Shown: positions 45,901 to 57,807, numbered from the stretch's first letter. The stretch: 64,000 nt of DNA from Lineus longissimus (GCF_910592395.1 NC_088325.1:124001-188000); one strand, 5' to 3'. Program-made: numbers and translations. Notes: generated by a model from the sequence alone, not told the origin.

Positions 45901-48362
45901 CGGCCATGGCCAAGATAATCATGCCTTCATTAAAAACGAAAAAGGTGAGAATCATCAGAATCCGTGCGGAGTTTATAAACAGAGTATGTTTTCAGCACTT
46001 GCCATTCCCCAGCCGAATCCTAGCTTTCGCACATCCAAGCTACACTTGGTCATTCCGGGCCATTTGAAAGAACCGAGTAGCACAGGCCGCATATCGACAA
46101 CCCCATCCATCCACAAGAGATGAAAGGCAGATCGGAGCCTATTTCAATGGGCTACTCCGGCCCAATCACGAACCTTCGATCTTCCAAATCGAATTGGGAC
46201 GCTCCGCCACCGCGTTTCCTGCAGTTCCCCACATGCAACAAATTACTAAAGAACCGTATTCCTATCAACATGATCATCCAAATGATGCTTTTTGCTTCCA
46301 GTTTGTGAAATGAATTAAAAAGTGAATAAAAAAGGCTTCTTTCACCTGCCCTTTTCAGATAAGAAAAATGGTGATGCAAAAGGCCCGAAGGTGAAGAAGG
46401 ATAAGACGAACTATACAGAAGCAACCATAGAGTACTCATCAAATGAAGCCTCCGTTGAAATTGCCCTCAAACAGTCCGACACGATTTCGCTGTCAAGTAA
46501 ATCGTCCCAAGGTGATTGGCCCGATTACAGTGGAGGGAGACTGGAGATGGAGGTGGAGGACAGTATGCCGGGTAGGTTGACATGCTGACGTCATCTTCGG
46601 TTCTTTTCGGGATGATCCGGAGGGACGGAGATTAAGTATCATTTACCCAGCAAACCCAATGATACATGTACATCAGAACGAGCTTAGATGGCGATGAATG
46701 GGTCACAAGGACCAGCAGGCGTGCTGGCTTCGCCCTGAGACTTGTAAAATTGCTCTTCAAATTGCTCAGTTTTTATAATTTTCTTTCTTCATTCGAGTCG
46801 GTTTGCTTGCTATTTGCATTTCAAAACACAATCTCTTTTGGGTTTCAGATGTTGTGACCCTCCCTGAACTCAAACGAAAAATATCTACTGATCTTGACGC
46901 GGAGAGTGACGTCATCGATAACGCAGACGTCGTCTTGGAAGTCAGGGTTGAAGCCCCCGTAGATATCATCCCGTTGGAAGCTGAGGACCGGCCATATGTA
47001 AAGATGGACCATGGAACGAGCTGGTCAGGCGATGGTATCATGAATAATGTGGACATTGAAATTTCCCCTCCAGCAGAAGATTCGGGAAGTTCGCTCAGCT
47101 CTACACGTCATTCTGATGCGGATGTGGAGTTCGACGGCGAGCTAGCTTCGCGGGGGTCGATTGACATGGCCGACACTCGCTTCAACGACGCCCGTTACGA
47201 CGGTAGCTTTGACCTTCGATTCGCGGGAGTTTCCAAGCGCGAGTCCGCTGATTCTAATGACGCTGACCCTGACTTTGACACTAAACCCGATTATGAACTT
47301 CTGGAGTCCGATGATGATTCGAATGTCATGGAAGCAGGCTGGCCGAGAGGTTTCAAGACACAGAACTCACTTGAATCCGTTGAGGAATTAAACTTGGACT
47401 TGGCGTATGGTGCCAATGTACACGAACCAGCTGTGGATATCGCATTACCCCCTATTGGCGAAGAAGGAACATTAGATATCAATCGGCCGAGGGAGAAATT
47501 AGAAGCTACTGATGCTGTCGATGTCGGCCCGTTTGACCTGGCGGCAGAGAGTGACGACATATCTGACGTCATTCCTGATCACGCGGGTGCCGTAATTGAT
47601 GCTGATCGAGATGGTGGACTAATACATGTGCAGGAGGGGAACTTTAGCGCGGATGTCGATACTCCTGGTGGTGATGTGTCGTTTGGCATAACAGAGGAAA
47701 ACATTGGCAGGGAAAGCAAACAAAACAGTTCTAGCGAAAAAGGTGACTCGAGACGAAACGAACCATTGAAGCGCATATCGCGGAAGTGCTCCAAATTGGA
47801 AAACGTGGATCACGTGTGTAGTCACATGCCAAAGGAACGAACGCACTCGCGTTCAGAAAGCACGAGCTCGCTCTGTTCCACGTGTACCAGGTCAATAGAA
47901 TCCTCGTCCCCGACTTTCTCAAGGTCGTACAGCAGTTCCGGTTCCGATACTGAAAAAGATGTTAAGGACATTGAGGACGAGGATGATGACGTGCTTGGAA
48001 TCGGTGGTAGCCAAGTGAGGGATTTGGTTGTGTGTTGTGGTGATGTAGATGTAGGTCTTGGCTTAGATGGAGACGCCAGTGATAATTTCAAGATGGGTAT
48101 TGGTGCCGACTTCGACGTAGACACGGTATTAGGTGAAAACGCTGACATTAAGGGTGACGCGGAGCAAGGAATTGGAGGTGACGCGCAGTTAGGGGTAAAC
48201 ACTGAAGGTGACGCCGTGTTGTCCGCACCGGCTGGTTTCGCAGACGAGATAAACATTGGCGCCGATGACCCGGATGAGGAAATCGACTTGGACAGCGGTC
48301 GACTGAAATCGACGGGGCTGAATTTGAGTGTGGATCTTGGGCTGGGTGGAAGTTTGATTTGA
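42906..48362 (+). CDS. Type I membrane receptor-like protein: two fibronectin-III-like domains, TM helix, long acidic tail
   Basis: Exons: 42906-42966, 43307-43579, 43956-44231, 45042-45158, 45531-45635, 45879-45944, 46359-46571, 46849-48362. All seven introns are phase 1, and 2,625 nt give 874 residues. Residues 1-20 are a signal peptide (MGEEILEFLLVLVTSVFLCE). Exons 2 and 3 each encode one ~90-residue beta domain with a conserved Trp (KWKPLD; GTWQPF), a YC/WC strand and paired cysteines, resembling fibronectin III or cytokine-receptor modules. Exon 4 is the TM segment (about 210-232, almost pure Ile/Val). The cytoplasmic part is about 640 residues: a basic helix after the membrane, then very Asp/Glu-rich sequence with a Ser/Arg-rich patch (SRSESTSSLCSTCTRS) and a Gly/Asp-rich end. 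No kinase, TIR or death domain is seen. I do not recognise the family; a signalling or adhesion receptor is inferred. Confidence 0.82.
44453..44520 (-). other. tRNA-like SINE head candidate in receptor intron 3
   Basis: On the minus strand GGAGTCTCATGGCTAAGTGG then GGGTCAGATCC resembles A and B boxes at tRNA-Ser-like spacing. It does not fold convincingly. Confidence 0.4.
45240..45330 (+). other. tRNA-like SINE head candidate in receptor intron 4
   Basis: GTGGCGTACTGCTGAGAG and GAGGGTTCGTATCCC are A- and B-box-like at normal spacing. Unrelated sequence follows, as expected for a tRNA-derived SINE. Confidence 0.4.
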
Positions 48363-48387
48363 GGATTGATGTCTTCTGATGCCCAAG

Positions 48388-48998
48388 CTATTTAATAGGC
48401 AAGTTTCCCAGCAGTGAAGAACGAAGCACCGAGGTATGTGGTTGTCCTCTAAGCTCTGATCTTCCTTCGTAAGGGTTGGGAAACCTTCCTAGTATTAGGT
48501 AACCTGTTTCATCGCATAGGTTTCCGCTGTCTTCTTGTACTTGGCCAACTTGAACAAGCGTATTTTCTGTGGGACGCTGAGGCTTAAGTTGAAGCGAAGG
48601 CTGGTTTTTTTGTGACTCTGCGATGAGAATCCTGTAACCAGGGATGAACTCCATACTGCTTATGATATAAACATGGCCAAGGTTTGATAATCTGACCAAA
48701 AACATAAACCACATTAAGTGCTGCCTCACACAGACCAGACCTGTTCTTTTGATACATCGTCCTTCAGTCCACTCATGGGAATAGCTCGGGCCGAATGACC
48801 AGCTGTTCAACACCCGCTCACCGTGATTGTGATTGGGGCTGATCGCAGACAGAGTGAGGTATTGATCCGCGACATTGACTATGCTTTCGGGAATCAATAA
48901 CACAATAGACCGTCTTAGCAGATTTGGAATAGACGGATTATTGTAGAATCGATTGTCCTTGATTCGCATCCACCTGTAAACGTCTTTTGGCGACCATT
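48388..48998 (-). CDS. Unrecognised terminal exon, weakly like a galactose-binding (F5/8 or F-type lectin) fold
   Basis: An acceptor (TTTCATTCAG) at 49000-48999 opens a frame of 202 codons to a stop at 48388. It reads EWSPKDVYRWMRIKD and later LSNLGHVYIISSMEF-PGYRILIAES, then LCDETGYLILGRF. The order of an NVA-like start, a GxC, a WFMFLVRL strand and a final C-GYLILG recalls galactose-binding-like domains, but the key residues of F-type lectins are not all there. Earlier exons should lie to the right; none was identified before the duplication starts. The stop lies 26 bp from the stop of the convergent receptor gene. It could also be a pseudogene. Confidence 0.4.
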
Positions 48999-49786
48999 CT
49001 GAATGAAAATAACCACCGCAGCATAGGCAGGATCTAATGTATACATGTATTAACCTACACTGGGTTTGTTTTAGGTTCTAAGGCCACGATCATATATTAA
49101 GTTTACGTTTTCATATGTAACGTGTCACTGTTTAATTTTCATGCGCTACATGAAGAACGAACAAGTCGCTACCCAAGAGTGGGCTACATACGATTCACGA
49201 TGTCACCTCTCATCCTCTCGTCGTGTTATCAAGCCCAAGCAAGTTTAAAAGCTGTGACAAGTGAATCATGACAAGTGACAGCGTGAATCATATTTAACCT
49301 TTGCCTTAGACAAGTGCTTTGTAACGACACCATTTCTCACACCCGTCAAAATTCTATTCTTATTTTCATTTCGACCTTCCGACCCAACATGACTCATCCC
49401 TGTGAACCGAGAAATATAAAATGCCCGGCATGACCTTTATAACAGCAGCAGGTCTACACCCCTGAGTGCAATCACAGCTGACCAAGTTTGGTATTGACCC
49501 GCGATTATTGACCGCAACCTCTTGGCTACATCAGTGGCGAAGAAGGTAGTGATTAATGAGGTATGGGGCATCAGAGGTCTAAGCCACCAGAAACCAAATG
49601 GTCTTCATCATACAGAGATTGATAAACTGGTTGCAATGCTCTGCTCGCTGTCAGAATGACCAATCATTTATATACCAAAGATATCGTGTTAAGGTAATTG
49701 ATACCAAACTGGAGGTATTGGTTGGCTCATTAACAGCGCGAGAGTGGAGCTAAGATGTAGAACAAAGCCGCGGCCGAGGTTTTGGT
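48999..49786. other. Spacer before the tandem duplication
   Basis: Unique sequence. It may contain further exons of the minus-strand gene ending at 48388, but I could not fix any by phase and resemblance. Confidence 0.4.
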
Positions 49787-49909
49787 CAAATCGAGAGCTC
49801 CACCGGGTTGTCATGCGTCGCAGTATGAAATCGGCTTGATGTGCCAAGAAACATATCTCCACTATGTGTAGTGGTGGCATCATTCCTACTAGTCCAGGCT
49901 AGGGGGAAA

Positions 49910-49981
49910 TTCCCTTTAGCTCAGTCGGTAGAGTGATGGCCTTATAAGCGAGAGGTCCCGGGTTCAATCCCCGGTTGGACC
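49910..49981 (+). other. tRNA-like element, copy A
   Basis: TTAGCTCAGTCGGTAGAG is a good A box and D arm. GGTCCCGGGTTCAATCCCCGG has a perfect T stem and B box, and the anticodon loop would read TAT. The acceptor stem does not pair and the anticodon stem is poor, so this is a tRNA pseudogene or SINE head rather than a working tRNA. Confidence 0.6.
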
Positions 49982-50689
49982 TTGATGTTTTTCCTCTGTT
50001 ACATATGCAACAACATAACCATTTCACGCGTACTAAGTAAGGTAGGATGGGGTATTTGTAGCCCCTGCATTGTTTTATGCATGGGGTATCAATCAATATC
50101 ATAGGCAGGGGCTACAGTTAAACCGGGGCTACAAATACCCCATTCTACCCTATAGTTATTATTATTGGAATGACAATTTGTTTTTAGTTGACGTAACCAG
50201 TTGTGTCATAGATTATTTTTGCATACACTTGAAGATGTATATAAAAGTAACTGTAAAAGATGTATTAAAATATATTTATTCCGATGGTATTGATGATAAT
50301 ATTATGACGCCGAGACTTTGTTTACTTTGTTCTGTCTCCTCGCACGGGACTGAGATCACATAACCCGCCGTTCCTCATATCGGCTTGAAATGTGGCAATG
50401 AGAAAATAGACTGGTTGCATATCGTACAATAGACTGGCTTCCTATCGTAAACTGGCATCGTCCAAAGCGGAAGTCGCTTTTCATCGCCGCTGACACCAGA
50501 GGGCGAAACATAGATAAAACAAAACAAAACACCGGATAAGAATACATGATGATACAAATACCTCTATTTCCAGATACAAAGCTCATTTTCTCCTCTTACA
50601 TTCAATATAAACTACATATCTATGAACACGGACTTATAGTCGTCCGTTCTGTCCTCCAAATATGAGTTTTGCAATGGAACCTCCCTTAG

Positions 50690-50825
50690 CGGACATCTCA
50701 ATAAGCAGGACACCATCACTAAGAAGGACACCGATTTCAGCCAAGAATTGGTCAAATCCATTTCATCAAGACACAGGCACGTCCGTGCCAAGGTTATCCC
50801 TTATAGAGAGGTTCTACTCTTCTAC
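50690..50825. mobile_element. MITE-like remnant of the GAGAGGTTCTAC family
   Basis: It ends TATAGAGAGGTTCTACTC, the same right end as 11860-11885. The left end TCAATAAGCAGGACACC is diverged. It is duplicated at 58516-58651. Confidence 0.45.
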
Positions 50826-50907
50826 TAAACAGCGTCTGTGCTGGTCACTCTATGGAAAAACTGGTGACTGAGACATGAGTAAAGCTCCGGAATGTCTATA
50901 TATAGCC

Positions 50908-51147
50908 CTACTTCTCGCTTCGGCATCCGATACAAACTAGGTATTTAATATAACAGTCATCGCGACACGCCTTCGGGTCCTCCTTCCACGGACCGCAGTA
51001 ACTGTCACACACGTCCTGGTCGTATCTACAATCGCTCCTAGCGCGCAGATTAACCGTCATGCACGCTTCCTCATCCATTTCCTGCGTCTCGCACGAGACG
51101 AGAATCGACGAGATTAGCAGGCAGACGACAAATGTCACGCGAAACAT
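50908..51147 (-). CDS. Small secreted eight-cysteine protein, copy A
   Basis: 79 codons. The ATG follows an acceptor-like TTTTTCAG directly, so a 5' UTR intron is likely. Residues 1-19 are a signal peptide (MFRVTFVVCLLISSILVSC, cleavage near CETQ). The mature part has eight cysteines spaced C-x10-C-x6-C-x3-C-x9-C-x3-C-x6-C-x2-C, enough for four disulfides. The two CxxxC turns (CDSYC, CRDDC) suggest a cysteine-stabilised helical hairpin. It is acidic at the start and ends CIGCRSEK. I do not recognise the family. Secreted peptides of this kind include defence, venom-type and signalling peptides; nothing in the sequence decides between them. An identical copy lies 7,826 bp to the right. Confidence 0.7.
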   Translation of the reverse strand: MFRVTFVVCLLISSILVSCETQEMDEEACMTVNLRARSDCRYDQDVCDSYCGPWKEDPKACRDDCYIKYLVCIGCRSEK

Positions 51148-51931
51148 CTGAAAAACATCAAGTAAAACCAGTTCAAAATGCGATAATAATTTGTGGATGA
51201 AAAGACCTGGAATCTCACTATCTAATAGCCAGTGAGGTTTCCAAACAAAAGCGGAATATGATTACTCCATATGACGTCACAATCAAGATCAACTGGCGTA
51301 GTTTGTTGAGTAACACGACCCTATCTTTAAATACAGTAGTAATGTGGCTCACTGAAATAAGCGGAATACTCTTTCATCAAGTTTGAAACACCATCTCATG
51401 GTAAATTTGAGACACACAAAGACCAATGTCGTAAATCGAACGCACCAAACTCGTTGTCTAATTCCCCTGATGTAGTATTTAAAGACGAGATGGAAACTCC
51501 ATTACCGTTACCGCCGCCCAGTGTAATAACGTAATTCAATCAGCGCAGAAGGCTGTCGAGGAGTTAGGAAACCTTCCACGGATATTATCAAATCGCTAAT
51601 GCACCGCGGATCTTGGATGCAGAATGCGAGTGCCTTCTTTCTGGGGCTTAATTATAAAGAGATATGTGATATATGATTCAGGTGGCTACAAGGGTAATGT
51701 CGTCTCATCACCAGGCTTTCTAAGCGTTAGGTATGTTGGAGAGAATAAAGCTGCAAAAGGAATACACTCCCAATTCCAACCCCAAAACGGTAGTGCTACT
51801 TAAGATAAGATAATTGGATCAGAAGTTTGTTGAGATAATTCTTGCCTTGAACCAATTTTATCTCGTGACGAACTCCGGTTTTTCAGAACAAATCACCAGC
51901 GCCATCGCTCTTTTTCACCTAATAAAACTAC

Positions 51932-52131
51932 CTGATCACCTCTGAGGCCTCCGAGGCAATCTGTTTGTATTTTGTCGCGGAAATTAGAACATAAAAAAGT
52001 AGTTCTGCGCGTTTTGATGGCGGGGAGGCATGAGGTGAATTTCTCGAGGAAATCACTTTTTTCTGCATCAGCCATGCTTTCAGATGGGCTTCAATACTCT
52101 CAGAGAGCTGAGGCAGCTGATCTGTTGCCAT
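51932..52131 (-). CDS. Possible first coding exon, unknown protein, copy A
   Basis: ATG at 52131 opens MATDQLPQLSESIEAHLKAW, continues for 66 codons and ends at a GTAGTT donor in phase 2. Composition is protein-like (amphipathic helices), but no family is recognised and no partner exon was found downstream. Confidence 0.3.
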
Positions 52132-52853
52132 GGTTCGCTTAAAGAGACATTGTATCGCTAAAACCAGCGCTTTTTGTCGCTGCGACCTGCGATTATAATC
52201 GCTGCGATGCACGACAATACCAAGTTGTTGACATCTGCTAAATTTAAGAGTTTATATCATCAAAATAATTTCAAATTTGTTTCATGACAAACCTACAAGG
52301 TTGTTAGTTTTCACTACCTTTGCGGCTAAGATGAAGTCATCCGTTAAGTTTACCTTAAACAACGATAACAACGATAAACCTTGATACATTTCCTGTAGCA
52401 GCCATTTTAAAATCAAACATGGCTGACGTGCCCATGTTACCAATAGCAACCACCATATCCTCCAAACAATACAATGTAACTGATTAACGTTACCACCAGG
52501 TCACTACTTGGCAATTTAGAGAGACAATTGAATAATAGCTCGTTCTACGCCAGAAGCGGATAAACTAATAAGCGGACGCTTGCTGAGCCACTGTCCTTAA
52601 CAAGCTCGGGGTCAGGCTCCGTGGCTGATTTACACGAATCTAAGTTAATAGAAGCAGGGCCATACCATGTCATGAAGAGAGACCAGATGAGACCATTCTC
52701 CTTGTCTCTAACGGGTCATAGACCACTCTGGAATGTACCGTGGTTAGTCATTAAAAATTTATAAAATGGGTTTTATTCTGTATGTCGTATCGTGAATATG
52801 AAAGCTCGGATTATATTCAACTGACAAGATAAACACAGTGTCTGGAATGCAGT

Positions 52854-53361
52854 ACAGTGGAACGCCGGTCGGCAACCACCCCGGTATGACGACCAAGAAT
52901 CGCCGGTCCCGAATGGTTTCCTCTCTAATTACCATAACAAGACCCTCCCGGAACCCAGACCACGACCACTGGATTGGGCGGTCCCAATGACCCAATTCAC
53001 CCCTCTAACCCAACCAAAGGGCCAAATTGCCATGAAAAGACGAATGCTGTCATGATTTCTGTTAAGAAATTGATTGCGGCAAATTTTTCATGCTACAGAT
53101 GAAAACATTTTCAAGTCCAAATATTTTTTTCACTTGTTTTTTTCTGCTCAAAATGAAGAATCATCATCAGCCCCAAATGATTTTGGCTTTAAAAATTTTT
53201 CAGATTTTGAACTAATAAATAGGTTAATCAATTTTTGCGAGATAGTCTAATCATACATTTTGTCCCCGGATTTTCAACTTCACTAACGCGACCACAACGG
53301 TAACGCGACCATTCAAACTCGGTCCCACGACTGAGTGGCCGTGTTACCGGGGTTCCACTGT
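52854..53361. mobile_element. pogo/Tigger-like MITE, full length, copy A
   Basis: Starts TA-CAGTGGAACGCCGGT and ends ACCGGGGTTCCACTG-TA: inverted ends beginning CAGT with a TA target duplication, the usual form for pogo/Tigger-type elements. About 500 bp, with no transposase. The interior has GACGACCAAGAATCGCCGGT and an AT-rich half. Partial relatives lie at 27617, 29938 and 39030. Confidence 0.8.
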
Positions 53362-55509
53362 ATATGACAGCAAACTCGTCAATCTCCCAATGAAAGGGAC
53401 CACTAAATTTGCTCCGTGGAGCGACATTTGCCCCGTAGAGCCAAGGTAAGCTAGTGCACGGTGCTAGTCTACCACTTTAATAACAACTGTCACGAATGAC
53501 GAGTCTTGGAGAGTGCAAACTCATCGGTTACGTCGCGCTGTTTGACGTCGTTGCGGAATTGTAGTTGTTTGGTAACGCACATAAGGACAAAAAACTCTTT
53601 TAGGTCGACCATGTTTTTCTCTCTCTTAATACGATGGGTTAGTTGTTTGGATATAGTCTACAGACATCAGGATCTGTACATTAGACAAACAACACAACTC
53701 AGCGACCAGACCTTACCAATCAACTCCAATGTTGTCCATGAACGACAAGCTATCAACAGGAAGTCATCACGGCGATAGAGCAGCTCGTGTGAATTATTCC
53801 CGAAACCATTTAATTCCCGGCGGAATCCGATATCATCTCGGGTTCTCTCGTGATAGGTCATTAGACATTAACAGGATGGTTTTGATCAGGTTCTATGCAT
53901 ACCATAGCAGGTTGCGCCGAGGTGGAACGTGGGGAGCCTTTATCTTGATGTGACAGAAGGCCTCCGATTCAAACACCCGGCTACCTCTCTCTCGGCAAAC
54001 ATTCCTGCATCTTGCAAACTTCACCAGAAGTCTCACGCCAATATATTGCCAATAATTTCTCTCGTGCACTGTTTTTGCAAGTCGATCACCCGATTTACTC
54101 AAACAGAGGGCATGTGAGGTGTGCATTCACGTTTTGGAGTACAATTTTGCTTTTGGAGCTTGTTGCATATTGTTTAGTCCAGACACTTTGCAACACCTTT
54201 CGAAAGCATTTATTCGCCGCATATTCAAAACAAGGCACGTTCCGTACACATTCTTTTGTGCCTCGAGGAATTGCCGTTCAAAAACAATGCGGGGAAAAGA
54301 AAGTATTGGCAGAAATGTAGCTCCATCAATCAAACATGTCATCTACCTCAAGCTTTCTCTTGCCCATCAGTACTACGGCCATGTCAGCTGAGCGTGACCT
54401 CGAACTCTATCGCTGTCTACTTGATATCGACCTCAGTTTATTGTTGCAGTCAGGCGAACCAGTCTAGACCTCATCAAGAAACGATCTCATGCGATTGCAC
54501 AAATGAACCATAAAATCATTATCAGCTGCATGCGTGTAGCCCCTCACCAGCTAAGGCGGCTGATTTGTTTACTGCCCTTGCGATGAGAAGTGGGTGTTTA
54601 CCAGCCAAGCCCAAGATCGGGTCAAACTTAGACTAATAGATCTAGCGAATCTGATAATGACTCTCCAAGGACAGATCTACAATCAAATGGTGTAAATGCA
54701 CGAGACGAGACGGCTGGTTTTCGCAGACGGAGAGTTGGACGACCGGGGCACAATCTCTCCAATGACAGGTGGAGGTTGTAACTCATCGTAACCAAAGGGA
54801 CACTTGTTGTGTTACAGACAGGAAGAGTCCATTATTTACGTTATTTGTTATGTAGGGGTGGCACATGCACATTCTAGATAACAAAGAAGTTGGTCAATGG
54901 ACTCGTCTATCCTTTAACATAACAATACAGTTGTCCTCTCTAAACTGAGTCAAGACAGAAGACGGATATCGCCGAGTTCGATATTGATATCAGGTTGCTG
55001 TGATGACCGAGTCTCGTCGCAGGTACCTACGAAAACCAGGCCCCAAACCAGCGATTATGGTCGCATGCGATTTAGATCGCAGGTAGCTGCTTTACCCGCA
55101 GATGAGAGATCTTTTTGTCACACATAACAGCGATTATCATTACAGGTAGCAGCAAATCGCTCGTCAACGTGGCGCTTTAATGATCATTTAAGTACAAATT
55201 TCAATCATTTCCAGTTTCACCTGTAATTTATTTAATTTAAAGATGTATGAAGATTCCCCATTAGCACCGCTGCATTAATGGCAGCCTTAACTCAGGTCGT
55301 TAAAGGATGGAAATCGTTGTCGACGTTTTCGAAATCGACGGTAAATTTGCGAGAGGAGGGTTTGTCGCTTTCTATTGAGAAATATTGACTATAGATCTTG
55401 CATGGGGAGGGAGAGGGTGTGGGGGGGGGGGGGCATTGTAACAAGCAAGGGTACAATTGGATGATAAAAAACCCTGAGAAGTCAAGATGCAAGACTCTCA
55501 AAGACTCTC

Positions 55510-55720
55510 AAATGAAGAAACATCTTCAGCCTCCAAAAAATTTTGGCTTTGAAAATTTTTCAGAATTTTGAGCTTATGAAAAAAAAATCATTTCTGAAGG
55601 ATGAAAATATTTTTAAGTCCAAATGTTTTTTTCACTTGTTTTTTTTCTGCTCAAAATGAAGAAACATCATCAGCCCCCAAAATTTTTTGGTTTTGAAAAT
55701 TTTTCAGAATTTTCTTCTGA
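55510..55720. mobile_element. AT-rich MITE interior fragments
   Basis: Two tandem stretches of GAAGAAACATCATCAGCC plus TTTTGAAAATTTTTCAG match the interior of the pogo-like MITE. No terminal repeats are seen. The counterpart in copy B is 63340-63540, with visible substitutions. Confidence 0.5.
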
Positions 55721-57261
55721 AACGATTGGATATCTTTATATGTATAAATCAGCATATTTTATTGAGACACGTTGTCCCAGATGAAAGGCTCAATTAGTAC
55801 TCACCATTAGTGATTCACAGGACTAATCAATATGTCCCTTTATTCCTGTGAGATTGACGTAAACCGAGGAACCAGATTCGATAAGTCAACAATAATTGTG
55901 GGTTTTCGTGCTTCGAATCCTGATGATGCATCAATCAGTTCTCAACGGAATCACTGATCCAATCCCACGAAAGTCAAAGGCGGTGTTCTCCGCTTGCAGC
56001 GACAATCACATTATTTGAAAGTCAAAGAGGATGTGGTATTCTTATGAATGGAAATGGTAGCTTGTATTCAAGTTGCGTAGCTGAAAAAGCAGAACAAGAC
56101 AGTGAGAGAATACCGAATCGAGTCTGTGCCATATCAGAGTTGAAAGACTCTTGATATATGCAGCCAAACACGCACCTATATTCAGGTCTGTCAACTGTCA
56201 TTTCATCCGCCTCTTTTCTGTACGTTGTTGGGGTTCTGCCAATGAATCGTCCCCACTTACAAAAGAAGTCAATTGCGATCGACGGAATGGTCCAATTGCA
56301 AGCCAATATCTTGGCTCATATACCAACACCTGACTAATGCTAGCAACCGAACGTGATGTATAACGAATATAAGTCAGTTAAAAATAAAACTGCATATATT
56401 GGAGAATCGAGATATTTCAGAGAATCAACTTCGGGAAAGGTAATTGGTACAATAGTCTCTTCGTGAATGTTTTACCCGCATCGTTTTGGGCTCTAGAGCA
56501 CGAAGTTTAGTTTTTATTCCTAACAATGATGCACTGGCCATCGTAAGTGGTCCATTAATCTTCTGCTCAAGGATTTAATGAGTCTCCAAACAAATATTTT
56601 TTCTCTCAAACTGCTAGATTCTAAGAGGAGTAAATGAGAAAATTGTCGACAAAATCCTATTTGCGGTGAAAGTGGCCGTCTAGTTTGTTGCAAATTATCA
56701 AATGATTGTTTGCCAAAGGCTGGTAAACGATATGATTGAATGATTGCGCCCAATCAGATCATACCTCGGCCTGACAATAAAATCCGTTTTCTCAGTGTGG
56801 TTGTTGTGAAAAACTCCCCGATGAGGAGGTCATGTTAACAAGTCAAACACGGACGAAGACGTTATGCTGCCACCAGCGGAGTGCACAGCAGTCAATGCCA
56901 ATAGAGTCACCTGCTGAACGAATTCCGCCGTACATCTGGTAAAAAAGGAGCAGCAATTCCCCAAAGCTGTCGAAAATGGTATCATGAATATAGTTATGAA
57001 ATTATCATGATTGATAGGGTAGAGGCAGTCTCTGAGGACGGCAAGGGAAACCCGGGGTGTAATCAATCATGGTTTTGAGTGCATTGTAGTACTGAGCAGT
57101 GTACATGGGCATGCTTGATCGCGCTGGTGTGTTTTCGACAGGGTGAAACATGCAAGTAAGGTGTGACTAAGGAAGTATCCATGCTTACTCGTAAGAAAAC
57201 AAGAGTCTGCACTGAATGTTTAAATCAGCTATTTTTCAAGGCTCAAAAATGGCGTTTTTGA

Positions 57262-57612
57262 TTATTTGAGGGTTAAGAAGATGAAATAGTGCCATAAACA
57301 AGGTCGTGTTTTGAGATCATGTCTTCCCACTAAAGTCGCATCTGAAGGTAACCCGTCAAACAAGTTGAAAGAGGCTATTCCTCTTTCTGTACAGAGCTGG
57401 TAAAAATATGTTTTGTTAACATATCGTGATGGAGGGTAAGGGTTCAGTCTCAGAGGTCGGCCACGCATGCATACCGATCCATCGTCGTTGTGCGTATATC
57501 CATTCATCAAAGGAAAGGAGGAGAACTTAGGACTGATATCCACCGCCGATAAGTCGGCATGCCGTGCTTGGGGACTGGGTACAGATTCGATTAATGTATC
57601 GCCAGACCTGGG
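57262..57612 (-). CDS. Unrecognised C-terminal coding segment ending at the duplication junction
   Basis: On the minus strand a frame with protein-like composition runs from the junction to a stop at 57262, with YTHNDDGSVCMRGRPLRLNP, then TYFYQLCTERGIASF. It looks like the final exon of a secreted or extracellular protein. Its upstream end is the junction itself: bases to the right belong to the start of copy B. The exon was therefore probably cut when the duplication formed, and the intact version should follow copy B outside the window. I do not recognise the family. Confidence 0.4.
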   Translation of the reverse strand, partial: PRSGDTLIESVPSPQARHADLSAVDISPKFSSFPLMNGYTHNDDGSVCMRGRPLRLNPYPPSRYVNKTYFYQLCTERGIASFNLFDGLPSDATLVGRHDLKTRPCLWHYFIFLTLK

Positions 57613-57735
57613 CAAATCGAGAGCTCCACCGGGTTGTCATGCGTCGCAGTATGAAATCGGCTTGATGTGCCAAGAAACATATCTCCACTATGTGTAGTGG
57701 TGGCATCATTCCTACTAGTCCAGGCTAGGGGGAAA

Positions 57736-57807
57736 TTCCCTTTAGCTCAGTCGGTAGAGTGATGGCCTTATAAGCGAGAGGTCCCGGGTTCAATCCCCGG
57801 TTGGACC
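57736..57807 (+). other. tRNA-like element, copy B
   Basis: Identical duplicate of the 49910-49981 element at the 7,826-bp offset, with the same unpaired acceptor stem. Confidence 0.6.

Larger units (their letters stand above)
49787..57612. repeat. Tandem segmental duplication, copy A (7,826 bp)
   Basis: Sequence from CAAATCGAGAGCTCC at 49787 recurs from 57613 with a constant 7,826-bp offset. Left flanks differ (TTTTGGT versus AGACCTGGG), so 49787 and 57613 are the edges and the copies abut directly. Contents: tRNA-like patch, secreted cysteine-rich protein gene, a possible small first exon, a pogo-like MITE, AT-rich MITE fragments (55510-55720) and a C-terminal-looking exon at the right edge. 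From 53400 to 57260 I recognise no gene. Confidence 0.97.

Noticed and set aside
46120-46308. Extra exon in the receptor gene between exons 6 and 7
   Set aside because: No phase-1 acceptor/donor pair frames it, and exons 6 and 7 already join in frame.
49910-49981. Functional tRNA-Ile(TAT)
   Set aside because: T arm and boxes are good, but the acceptor stem does not pair and the anticodon stem is poor.
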